NCBI GenBank assembly: GCA_963989245.1
Contig: OZ022352.1
Coordinates: 14,120,604 to 14,184,603, forward strand
DNA length: 64,000 nucleotides
DNA from: Nansenia antarctica
Lineage: Eukaryota > Chordata > Actinopteri > Argentiniformes > Microstomatidae
Reading direction: 5' to 3'
Below the pieces are notes generated by a model. That model did not search any database, was not told the origin of the DNA, and worked only from the letters and a program-made list of their open reading frames with translations. Shown in pieces: positions 10,201 through 19,898 of the stretch (position 1 is its first letter; each line of letters begins with the position of its first letter). A program made the position numbers and the translations under genes.

Positions 10201-10239
10201 AGCGGCTGCATCTGCAGCATAATTTCCTTTTTCTTCGTC

Positions 10240-11825
10240 TGTGTCGGCTTTCGAGCGTCCCTTCAGCGGTGCCTCTAATCTAAAAGCAGATATCTATGGG
10301 GTGAGCCCCCACCTTTCCAAACATGTCTGCTACAGGTTTACTGAAATTGCCTGGCAGTCACGCATTCTAAGGAAGCAAAACAAATTGAAAGGCATTTGGA
10401 CAAGAAACTGTAAAGTGATGATTAGGCCCAATCGATCTCCTGAAACCTCCAAAGGGATTATGGTGAGAGAACAAATAATGACTGTGAAATACCTGAACAG
10501 ACAATTGACTCAAATCTGAGTGGAAATACTTGAACAGACAATGACTGACAAAATGGGAATGGACAAGGATTATTCATTTCCACTAAACGATATAAATGAT
10601 GATGAGTTTCGAGAAATGGGATCACTGGACTGTGTGGATTATAATCCAGCTGCACCTAAAAACTATGAAGAGTTGAACTTTGAAAACTTTTGACTTTACA
10701 GAGCACAAAATGTATGACATTGAGAACAACATCGACCACTTCTACAACAATAATAACATCGAACCACTTCTACAACAATAATAACCGTCTGCAACTGTGA
10801 CTATTACACAGAGGAACAATTCAAAAGTAATATAATATTGGATGGTATTTTATCAACAATACACTTCAACAGTAGAAGTCTTTATAGAAACTTTAAGAAA
10901 ACTAAGGACTATTTGAGACAGTTCACCAAGTTCAGCATCATTGCTGTATCGGAGACATGGCTCAGTAAAGAGAAAGAAGCCGATGTGGAACTTGAGGACT
11001 ATGAACTATTTACCTCCAACAGAACAAACAAGAAAGGAGTAGGAGTTGCCTTGTATGTAAATAATGACTGTGACTGTAAAATAGTAAAACATATGTCAAT
11101 AACAATAGAAAACATTATGGATTGTGTCACTGTAGAAATGAAATAAGGAGAACTCTAAGACCATAATAATACACTTTGTATATAGAACTCCAGGATCCTG
11201 TCTTGACACATTCAAAGATATGATGGTTGATATGTATGATAAACTAAATGACAGAAAGACGGTCTTTGTATGAGGGGACTTAAATATAGATTTGTTGAAC
11301 CCAAATGAACACAAAAAAAAATGTTACAGACATCATGGACACAATGTACAGTACATGTGTATTTCCTACAATCTTAAAACCGACTAGAATAACAATTAAC
11401 AGTGCTCCTTTAATAGATAACATTTTTACCAATGAAATTGGGAGTAAAATAGTAAGTAGAATGCTATTACCGTAAATAAACAGAGCTGCCTATCAAGACC
11501 CAACTAACAAATTATTCATAAACCCCTATGATCTCAAATTTAAAGAATTGGTGGACTTCAAAATGGCACAAGTAATTCTACAAAGTAAAAAATATATATA
11601 AGATGCTTCCAGACTTTATCCAGAGACTGTTCCAAGTTAGACAGACTAATTACGAACTCAGAGGAATATGTATATTTATGAAAACAAAGATTAAAACAAA
11701 TGCAAAACAAAGATGTATAACAGTTAAAGGAGCCTACCCATGGAACACCGCCGAAAAGGAAATGAAAATGTGCAGCACACCAAAAGGACTAAAAAAAAAA
11801 TCACAAAAATAAGATGATTAACAAG
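10240..11825 (+). mobile_element. LINE remnant: ORF1 end, endonuclease, RT C-terminus
   Basis: Plus-strand codons give an ORF1-like piece (10241-10519), an APE-type endonuclease piece (10838-11146; FSIIAVSETWLS and TNKKGVGVALYVNND), a later endonuclease piece near 11290-11470 and an RT C-terminal piece (11603-11812; VRQTNYELRGICIF). The RT catalytic core is missing between about 11500 and 11600. It lies inside the ERV, opposite to the ERV sense. Confidence 0.75.
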
Positions 11826-11849
11826 TATAAAAACAGAGGCATAAACACA

Positions 11850-12134
11850 GCCCTTGTTTGGTATCCTTGAACCCCCCCCCCGCCAACATGCGCAAGTAAA
11901 GTCCCGTTCACAAATGTTTCCCTGTCTTGACCATGCATTCATGAACATATTGCAGAAGTGCGTAGTTTTAAGGCGTCCCACGTCGCCCCCCTTTCCCGTC
12001 CTGTTAAGGCAGTCGTAGGCTTTTTCTAAGTGTAAAGGGTGATGTCCCTCATATATCATGGGGCCTTTAGTTCTATTTATACCGGGGCAGCATGTTCTCC
12101 CCCTCGTCCCATCTCTACTGGAGAATTTGAACAA
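11850..12134 (-). pseudogene. possible ERV env surface fragment
   Basis: Open minus-strand stretch with several cysteines and two NxT glycosylation motifs (GINRTKG, CLNRTGK), between two LINE pieces and in the right order for env between integrase and the transmembrane remnant. The assignment rests on position and composition only. Confidence 0.3.
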
Positions 12135-12879
12135 TTATCAGGCTTGTAGGGGGAGAAACAGTGTACCGTACTCTCTCTAGGTTGTTTCAAGCAGACTAAA
12201 CATGTTACCTTATAAATGGTGGATATTGTGTAGTTAACCCAGTTCATTTAATAATTAATTAATAAATTGTATAAATAATTGTGGCTATAACCCAGTTGTA
12301 CCAAACATTTTAATTTGATTTGCTTCTCCATTTATCTCGAACATTTCAACCACAAAAACACACAAATCTTCAACAACAAAAACAACCCCCAAAAATAAAT
12401 AAAAATACAAATAAAATAAGATATAAATTGAAATAAAATATATCTTCCTCGACATGGAAGCAACAGTCGGCAATTGCCCTGTTCGATAAAAGACAGAAAA
12501 AAAAACAAAACCCATGGTCCTGCCCCTTCCCCCTAATATCATACCATTACGCAATAGATTATCTATCAATATCTATAATAATATAGCTATCCACTATAGC
12601 TAACCAGGAACCAAATATCCACAAAAATACCAGTTCACGTCATTCTCAAGCTCCTCCAACCTATATCCCTCCAAACCACTCAATAGTATTACTTGTTTTC
12701 ATTGTTACATCTAGGCCATTCAAAATGGACACCCCACAAACTGAGATGCACCTGCCCCTGAGCGCTGCACGGACAACAGGCTGTTCTCCACAATTTCCCT
12801 CCTAGACTACAACCCCCATCTCTGCTCATGAACAAAACATTTTTTGTAAGTTGCCAGGGACCTTATTTTGTGTTACTTT

Positions 12880-14390
12880 AAACATGAATCGTGCAGCTCT
12901 GAATTTACACTACATTTACACTCAGTTTGACTTTCTGTTATTTGTATATAATTGGTATGAGCTCTATGAAGTACAATCCTTATAGCTCTTTTTGCAATGT
13001 GCATATCTTTTCTAGGTTGGTTTTATATGTATTTCCCCAAACTTCAACACAATATGACAGATAGGGTACAATGAGTGTGCAATAAAGAGTGTATAGTGAT
13101 TTCTGATTTAAGATGTATTTAATTTTACCCAGAATTCCCAAGCTTTTCGCAATCTTTGAGCACAGATATTTTATATGTGGTTTCCAGCAGAGTTTGTGGT
13201 CTATTTAAAACACCCAAAAACTTGATTTCATATACTCTATTGATTTTGACATTTTCAATTTCCAGATGGAGCTCTGTATTTATATTGCAATTTCCAAATT
13301 GCATGAATTTGGCTTTATTCAGATTTAATGATAGCTTGTTTGTCTCAACCCAGCATTTTAATTTGTACAATTCCTTCTTTGCCACCGTTAAAAGCTGCTG
13401 CAGATCATCCCCATTGCATGACATATTTGTGTCATCTGCCAAGACAACCAATTCGACCCCTGTGGGCACCACAGGTAATATTTAAGCACCTTGATTTGTT
13501 CTGGCCTATTTGAACAAATTGCTGTCTATTACTAATATAGCTTTTAAGCCATTCAAGTGCGACCCCTCTGACACCATACCTGTCCTTTTTTTTTTTTTAA
13601 AGTAGAATCTCATGATCTATTGTGTCGAATGCTTTTTTAAGGTCAATGAATATGCCCAATGCATATTTCTTTCTCTCTGTACAAGTTGTTATTTGCTTCT
13701 ACTAGCTCCATTAATGCCATGTCAGTAGATCTAGCTGTTCTAAAACCATACTGATTATCCATTAATAGTTGATGTTTTTCAATGAAATTGGCCAGTCTTT
13801 CATCATATAGTTTTTCTAACCCTAACCCTAACTGTTATAATAAGGATACCGGTCTGTAATTGGTGAAGAGGTGTTTATCTGTTTTGTTCCTTTAACATTA
13901 TTTTTTATTCTCCTCTAATAATCTGGTATAATAATCTTTCTTACATATGCTCATAATACTAATTAGTTTGTTTTTTGTATTTCTTCTATGTAACCCCTGC
14001 CTCCTTTGTTTGATGCTTTATACATACACTTTATAGAGTATACCTTTTCTTGTATGCATTTTGAATGCCCCTGGACACCCACAGATTTTCAGAATATTTA
14101 TTCTTATTGCTACATTGTTTTAGTGGGCAGTTTTTGTCATATAGAACTTTAAATGTTTCTAGGAATAACCCATACGCTTTGTCCACATCTGATTCTTCAT
14201 ATATACTCTTCTAATTCCATTTTAATAACTCATTTCTAAAAGCAGATATGGATTCCTCAGTTCTACTGTCTTGTATGTAATTTCCTTTAACTCCCTCTTC
14301 TTTCTATAATTACATTCATAAAATGAAAAGACAGGCAGGTGATCGCTAATATCATGGATTAATAGTCCACTTGTTGTGTTACTTTCCACA
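12880..14390 (-). mobile_element. LINE remnant: reverse-transcriptase core
   Basis: Minus-strand pieces match a non-LTR RT: QYGFRTARSTDMALMEL (about 13770-13700), then LADDTNMSCNGDDLQQLL and NKLSLNLNKAKFMQFGN (13472-13125). Frameshifts and stops separate them. It resembles the LINE at 10240-11825 in style but lies in the opposite orientation. Confidence 0.75.
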
Positions 14391-14439
14391 TTATTTGAGG
14401 CTTAGTGCATGCTGACAGAGTCGCCAGGAATTTGAAAAT

Positions 14440-15060
14440 GTTATACATGTGGTGGGTCTGCTTTGGTACAGTGTGACAGGAGAGGCCATTCTGTACCCGG
14501 TTTACCTTCGACTGTGACAGCGTGTGAGGTGGTCAATATACCTCCCACGGTCTTGTCCACCACGTCGCCTGGGTCTAAAATAGGAGTCTGTTTTGCCGTT
14601 GTCTGCTCTCTCCGCAGCATTCAGTTCCTGTGAAGAGAAAACTCGATTGAGATTAGTTAGAGACTTAGAGTTTTGACATATGCATTTTCATGGAGAGGAG
14701 GTCGAAGCCACCTCCCTCTGTCTCTGTATCATGTCGGCAAGCTTTCTTTTAATAGATTAGGGAAACTAAACCGTGTTATGAATTCCTTTAAGAGGCACTT
14801 TATTACAGACTGCAGCATCCTCCCGTTTACACAGATATGCTTCAGGCCACCTTGAAAACCTATCAATCACCACCAACAAGTATCTTTTGCCTTGTACTCT
14901 ATTGTCTAATCCCATGTCCGTGAAGTCAATACATATCTCTCGAAATGGGCAGGGAGGCACTGGATATGTGCCCATTGGGCATTTAAGTACTGTTTTTTGG
15001 GTTGTGCTTATTGCACACATCACAGTCTGAGATGAAATTCTTAACCATCTCCAAACCATA
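14440..15060 (-). pseudogene. ERV integrase remnant
   Basis: On the minus strand the zinc-binding end (DWWTPYGLEMV then CDVCNKHNP, about 15090-15010) is followed by the start of the core (PFREICIDFTDMG with the first catalytic D; RYLLVVIDRFSRWPEAY, about 14960-14840). After a gap comes a C-terminal piece (DPGDVVDKTVGG and TTSHAVTVEG, about 14600-14480). The second D and the E region of the core are not seen. Confidence 0.7.
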
Positions 15061-15079
15061 AGGGGTCCACCAATCTCTC

Positions 15080-15440
15080 ATTATTAGTATTCTGCATGGG
15101 GCTTCCCCGGTGACTTTCCTGCCGCCGGGAAGTGTTACTGTTAATCCGTCTGGTCCACAAGTTACCTCCGCGTTCAATTTACATAGCAGGTCCCTCCCCA
15201 TTACGTTTACGGGGCATTAGGGAGCGAACAGGTAGTTGTGTGACAATTTCTGGTGGCCTATTTTTGTTTCTAGGGGGATTGTTTATTTCTGTGTCTATGC
15301 CTGTCCGGAGTAGCCTACTGTCGTCATGGCCAGATTTTCCGACAGAGGAGGAACTCTACCCTTGTGGTTTGTCATGGTGGACGCTGCTGCTCCAGTATCC
15401 ATGAACTGTTTTTTCTCTCCTCCCATCAGTATTTCAATCA
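15080..15440 (-). pseudogene. ERV protease remnant
   Basis: The minus strand shows FMDTGAAAST (retropepsin active site DTGA, about 15405-15376) and, after a frame break, MGRDLLCKLN (about 15201-15172), which resembles the gammaretroviral protease end LLGRDLL. The text then passes straight into integrase zinc-finger sequence, so reverse transcriptase and RNase H have been deleted. Confidence 0.65.
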
Positions 15441-15489
15441 TTGGTTCTTCGTTCGGGTGGAAGTGGTAGGTTCCTCTTTCGCCTCCCGG

Positions 15490-15990
15490 GCATCCCTATA
15501 GGCTTTGACCATAAGGAGCCCCTCCTTGTGGTTGATTCATCATGGGGGCCATCATGGTTGGTGCCGGTTGGCCTGGCATCGGGCCCCCCCACTGTTGCTG
15601 TGTGGGGGGTCGAAACTGCTGGGGCTGCCATTGCTGCTGCTGCGTTGGTCCCCATGACTGCTGTTGGCCCCCTTGGTTAGGGCATTTCTTCTTCCAGTGT
15701 CCTGTTCCTCCACATGTGTGGCAGGAACCTGCTCCTGGTGCTATTGGTCCTCCACGGCCTCTCCTGCGGCCTCCTCGCCCACGTCCTCTCCCTCCGCCTC
15801 TCTGTTGATATTCGGGGAAGGATTGGTACTGAGCCGGGGGCTGTGGTGCTGCAGAGGCCTGCGGCACCTCTCCAAGCTGGACCAATATCTTGCATTCTTT
15901 ACATTCCTTCTTCCTTGCCGTAGCCACAGCCACAGCTACGGTCACCTGCATTTTCAACAACCTCTCACGCTGCACGGCCTGTTTCTCCTC
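15490..15990 (-). pseudogene. ERV gag nucleocapsid part
   Basis: Open minus-strand frame with a basic GRGRGRGGRRRGRGG stretch and one CCHC zinc knuckle (CHTCGGTGHWKKKC, about 15725-15685), followed by a glutamine- and proline-rich tail. A lysine- and cysteine-rich start (ARKKECKECKILVQL) precedes it. No matrix or capsid sequence is found upstream; the region to 16500 is AT-rich and non-coding. Confidence 0.75.
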
Positions 15991-16505
15991 GGTCTCGTCG
16001 GTTTTTCTTTCTTCTGAATTAATTAAGGTCTTATATTATATCTTATAGGGTCTCTGTGTGTATCTATCTTGTCGCTATGTATTCTTCTGTCTTATGTGTT
16101 CTGCATTATCTGCTCATCTAGATAGTCATTCTACTGAGGGTTCACTGTATCGTGTGGCTATGCTGCCACCCTTATATCAATATTATTATTGCCAACCAAT
16201 ACTAAACAAACTGAACAACTAAACAAAACCACAATGTAATCAAACACCCCAAATATACCACTATTGCAAAGACGACGAGACACAAAATCACCGTGCGTCA
16301 GAGACACTCCTAGTGAGCCTTTTTTTCCTTTTTTTTTTCTTTTTCTGCTGTCTACGCTTCAATGGTGGGTCACACCCGCAGCACAACACTTCTTTAAACA
16401 CCTTGAACGAGGCATAACATACAACTATCCCTTTTAATAGTAATAATTACAATAATAATAACAATTCCATCTATGATTCACATACAATATTACGTAACAC
16501 CTTTG

Positions 16506-16748
16506 CATGAGTTTAGAATTATAAGGTTATATCTCCGCTTAGGGTAGTTCAGAGATATTGAGCGTCAACGTTTTTACATTCCATTATGTTCCGTGAGATG
16601 GAACCCTTGTATTTTATGAATTACCCACTCAAAATGTCAACATTTTAAAAATAACACCACACATTAATAAACCACTTAATGGATCAGATTATGCAAAAAA
16701 CTCAATTTTGACTAAAACGATGATAGAACCTTATAATCCTAACGTCAC
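16506..16748 (-). mobile_element. MITE inside the ERV leader (family also at 57640 and 58535)
   Basis: About 243 bases whose reverse complement matches 57640-57886 along its length. The imperfect terminal inverted repeats are about 30 bases (gtgacgttag(a/g)attataagg at one end, complement at the other). The target duplication is no longer clear in this copy. Confidence 0.8.
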
Positions 16749-16879
16749 AATTGTTTTAGCGCCCGCTGTGAGAGGAGGCACGCTAATACTAGGACCTCTA
16801 CCGGACTGCAGTCCTGCCGTAGACGCTACCCTACTCGCAATGACCTCACTTCTCACTTGGTTTGCAAGGTATTTCAACC

Positions 16880-17100
16880 TTCGGGACACCGTCCTTTCAT
16901 TAGACCTCGTCGGGTCTAAACTGGGGGCTGGTTACCTCTTAATATCCAGGACTGTCGTGTCTTTCCTTACCTTAGACCTCGGCGGGTCTATCCTGGGGAC
17001 TGTTACCCCTCTTTATTTCCAGGACTTAGCTACTGTCCCTTCTTTAGACCTCGGCGGGTCTTATTACACGTTAATACAAGATGTGCTTAAATATCAGACA
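16880..17100 (-). repeat. 72-base tandem repeat with hairpins in the ERV leader
   Basis: Three copies spaced exactly 72 bases apart (hairpin cores 16902-16917, 16974-16989, 17046-17061). On the minus strand each core is AGACC, CG(A/C)CGA, GGTCT: a 5-base-pair stem with a six-base loop. In one copy the loop contains GACG. The position between primer site and gag is where retroviral packaging signals lie; the function is inference. Confidence 0.6.
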
Positions 17101-17343
17101 GTGGTGTTCAATAATGTATAGAATGTCAATTTAATTAATGATTATCCTTACTTTTGACGGATCTTCAAAGACACAGATCAGAATGGGTTTGACGATTCCA
17201 GGACCCAGCACTTCCAGCTAGAATACTATTGTCTACCTAAGCAGATTTCATTAAATGGCTCTGCTCACCTCTTTTGTGTTGGTACCGTGGAAGTGCTTAG
17301 TCCGAACCCAGCCTCGCCCACTCCTCCTTGCATCCCGTTGAAG

Positions 17344-17361
17344 ATCACGTCGGGGTCACCA
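17344..17361 (-). promoter_or_regulatory. ERV primer-binding site, tRNA-Trp
   Basis: The plus strand reads atcacgtcggggtcacca, which equals the 3' end of vertebrate tRNA-Trp with CCA. The minus-strand primer site TGGTGACCCCGACGTGAT begins four bases from the LTR. Confidence 0.88.
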
Positions 17362-17365
17362 ATTT

Positions 17366-18299
17366 TGTAAGGCGATCAACTTCTCCAGTATCGATTTAAT
17401 TGAGTCGTCACTTTACAAGCGAGTTCGTTTAATCTCAACGAGACGTCCTTGATATCACTTCTTAAGATGATATGATCCAATCAAATATTAGGCACCACTA
17501 CTGAACTGTTCATTGAGATAATATTTATTCAAGCACATCAGCAAGCAATAATAGTTTATTTCCATGGAAAAGTGGTCTCATCTAGTTTCACCTCTGCAGG
17601 CCCGTCTCAGCTAGCCGTCAACAAGTTAACTGCAAGAGCTCCACCAGACGAGAGTCCCCCTTTTTCCTTCGTACATAGTGTTTATACATTTGATTTCACA
17701 TTGGGGCTGGGTGGTGCCCCCCCCCCCCCTATCTAGTAGTTTTCCACTTGTCCGTACAAAATCCGTTGCAGCTGCTCGTTAGCATGGCCTTCAATTCCTC
17801 TCTTGTGTGGGTGCTGAGAGTCTATGTATGTTATCAGCTTGAGTGTCCTGCTAGCGTCTCGTTCCCATGGTGATATCATACTTTGTGAGCAGAGCATTGT
17901 GTCAGTGTCCTTATCAGAATGTCTTGTTATCAGAATGTCTTGTGAAAACACAACTATTGAAGTTACACAGTAATATTAGGATTCGATTTACAAGTTAGAA
18001 GAATAGACTTATCATTAATCATTAGTTATGAAAGTACAGAAAAATAGAATATTATAACAGCAGGTGTAAAATGGTTGTTAGCACATAGGTAAAAAATAAG
18101 TAATTTATAGGCAGTTTGAATCATAAAACGTTCTTTTAGTCAGGAGCTTGTCTTCTTCTTGTCGCTCAAAAACAGAACCTCTCTTTTGGCTTTGCGTGAC
18201 CTTCCTATTGTTCTCAACTGACCGCATTCACATATTATTTAAATGAGCACATAGTACATGATTTATCACTTCTAGTGATTTTAATACAAATTCCCAACA
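17366..18299 (-). repeat. ERV 5' LTR
   Basis: Same length (934 bases) as the LTR at 8288-9221, with no difference seen by eye including the run of 13 C. On the minus strand it is the promoter-bearing LTR. Confidence 0.92.
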
Positions 18300-18363
18300 T
18301 TCGCTATGATTCGCGATGACAACGATGACAACGAAGACCCGTTAGTAGATCTGAAACTGTGTG

Positions 18364-18392
18364 TTGTGTGTGTGTGTGTGTGTGTGTGTGTT
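18364..18392. repeat. GT microsatellite
   Basis: A GT run followed by alternating cgcg/gtgc sequence (18392-18430). The purine-pyrimidine alternation could favour Z-DNA. Confidence 0.85.
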
Positions 18393-18559
18393 TCGCGCGC
18401 ATCGCGCGTGCGCGCGTGTGTGCCGCGTGTGACCAATGTGTCACAGTGTGTGTGTTCAAGTAATCATGACACTGTAGACATTTCTAAGAATGTATTTCAC
18501 TATTTCTGAGTATTTCACTACTCAGTTATACATTTTCCATAGTTCGCTTCAAATAGCTG

Positions 18560-18600
18560 TTATGTGATAATAAAGTAATAATAATAATAATAATAACATA
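18560..18600. repeat. AATAAT microsatellite
   Basis: Short (aat)n run after ataaagt. It may be the tail of a retroposon on the plus strand. Confidence 0.7.
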
Positions 18601-18673
18601 TATTTCAACCCTTTGTATATATACACATCTCTGCATTCTCTGTGCCATTATGCTTGTTAATCATTTTAATTCG

Positions 18674-18935
18674 TTAGAGTAAACTAATAGGTATGAAATG
18701 AAAAAAAGATTCATTACCTTTAGCTATGGTTAATGTAATAGGGTCAACCATTACATATCTTCTCCTATTATCTTTTATCACTTTCTCTTCAGAGAATGGT
18801 AGAGATGTATTAATTACTATGGCCACACCCCTCTTCTTACCATATGACGCATGAAATACTTGGTTTACCAAATCCTTTCTCAATGTTTTGTAGTCTTCCT
18901 CAATCAGATGTGTTTTTTGTAGTAAAGCAACACGA
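18674..18935 (-). mobile_element. L1-like LINE endonuclease fragment
   Basis: The minus strand reads LQKTHLIEEDYKTL, then RKDLVNQVFHASYGKKRGVA and SLPFSEEKVIKDNRRRYVMV. This matches the N-terminal endonuclease of vertebrate L1-type ORF2 (LQETHL, KKRGVAILI). Both ends are lost. Confidence 0.8.
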
Positions 18936-19164
18936 TTTAATGAAATGCAATGAATTTATTGTAAATCAATACAGCATGAAATCATATTTACATAAAAATG
19001 GATTGACCATATGTAACAGAGTTGGGAATGTATGTTTAGTTGTGGTGAATGTAGATGAGTTTCGCCGTGCTTGAGCAGCCCTGGTTGTTGTTGGAGCCCC
19101 CCTTTGGAGTTTGGGTGTACTGCAGGTCTGCGCGTTCTTTTGTCCTTCTCTTGTTGCCGTACTT

Positions 19165-19605
19165 ACGGTGGTACCAGAACATGGCCGCCATCTTAATGGG
19201 TATGTGCGCTATGTAAAATGCTCCTCGTGTTTTGTTGTTTGTATGGAGAATCTTGTAATGTAGGGTGAAAATGTTGGTGTAGTACTGTGCTGTTTGTTTT
19301 TACATGTATTGTGATGATGTGAAACAGAACATTTATTGTATGTTATTTTGAACGCGCAGATTCACAAGAGTTGCAGATCAGAGAAGAATTGTGTTTTATA
19401 TGTCTTCTCTGCAGGTATGTTGCTCCACGTGTTGTTTGTAATTGTTATTTGTAATGTTTGAGGGAAATTTGTGTTCTTTCTGTGAACAAATTATCCTGAT
19501 GTGAAATATACATAGACGGTGGTACCAGAACATGGCCGCCATCTTAATGGATTCACAAGAGTTGCAGATCAGAGAAGAATTGTGTTTTATATGTCTTCTC
19601 TGCAG
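19165..19605 (+). repeat. unspliced and spliced-looking copies of one 90-base sequence
   Basis: The segments 19165-19199 and 19360-19414 are separated by 160 bases that start gtatgtgc and end gcgcag. The same 35 and 55 bases are joined without a gap at 19516-19605, apparently identically. The second segment is followed by gtatgt in the first copy and by gtcaaataaaag in the second. This fits reverse transcription of a spliced RNA next to its source, or a duplicated retroelement end. Confidence 0.7.
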
Positions 19606-19898
19606 GTCAAATAAAAGAATTGATTGAAAGAAGGTTGCCTGTTTGACCATCGTTACACATACACAAACAAAAACGTATTCATTCACAAATTAGCTGGAAT
19701 CAAGTAAAAACATTGTGTAGGTTAACCGAAATATAGCATGTGTACATACATATACATATATATCTTATTTGGGAAATGTTTGGGGCCTGTAGCCACATCT
19801 AACCCACGCCCATGGAGAGGATGGACTGACTCAGACAGCATGCACGTGTCAAAAGCCCCTCCCTCTGACATGACTCTAACTCTAGCTAGATCCAGACT

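Larger units (their letters stand above)
8288..18299 (-). mobile_element. endogenous retrovirus, gammaretrovirus-like, internally deleted
   Basis: Two 934-bp LTRs (8288-9221 and 17366-18299, TG...CA) flank about 8.1 kb. The 4-base target duplication is TTCG (8284-8287, 18300-18303). On the minus strand the order is 5' LTR, tRNA-Trp primer site, leader, nucleocapsid, protease remnant, integrase pieces, env pieces, polypurine tract and 3' LTR. Matrix, capsid, nearly all reverse transcriptase and RNase H, and most of env are missing. A MITE (16506-16748), two LINE pieces and a SINE sit inside. The copy cannot encode a virus. The LTRs look identical by eye, which conflicts with the decayed interior. 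Confidence 0.9.

Noticed and set aside
13817..13834. ctaaccctaaccctaac, telomere-like
   Set aside because: Only two and a half units inside a LINE remnant; too short to call an interstitial telomere.
16708..17121. 137-codon plus-strand open frame
   Set aside because: It runs through the 72-base leader repeats and the MITE end of the ERV, opposite to the ERV sense; chance frame.
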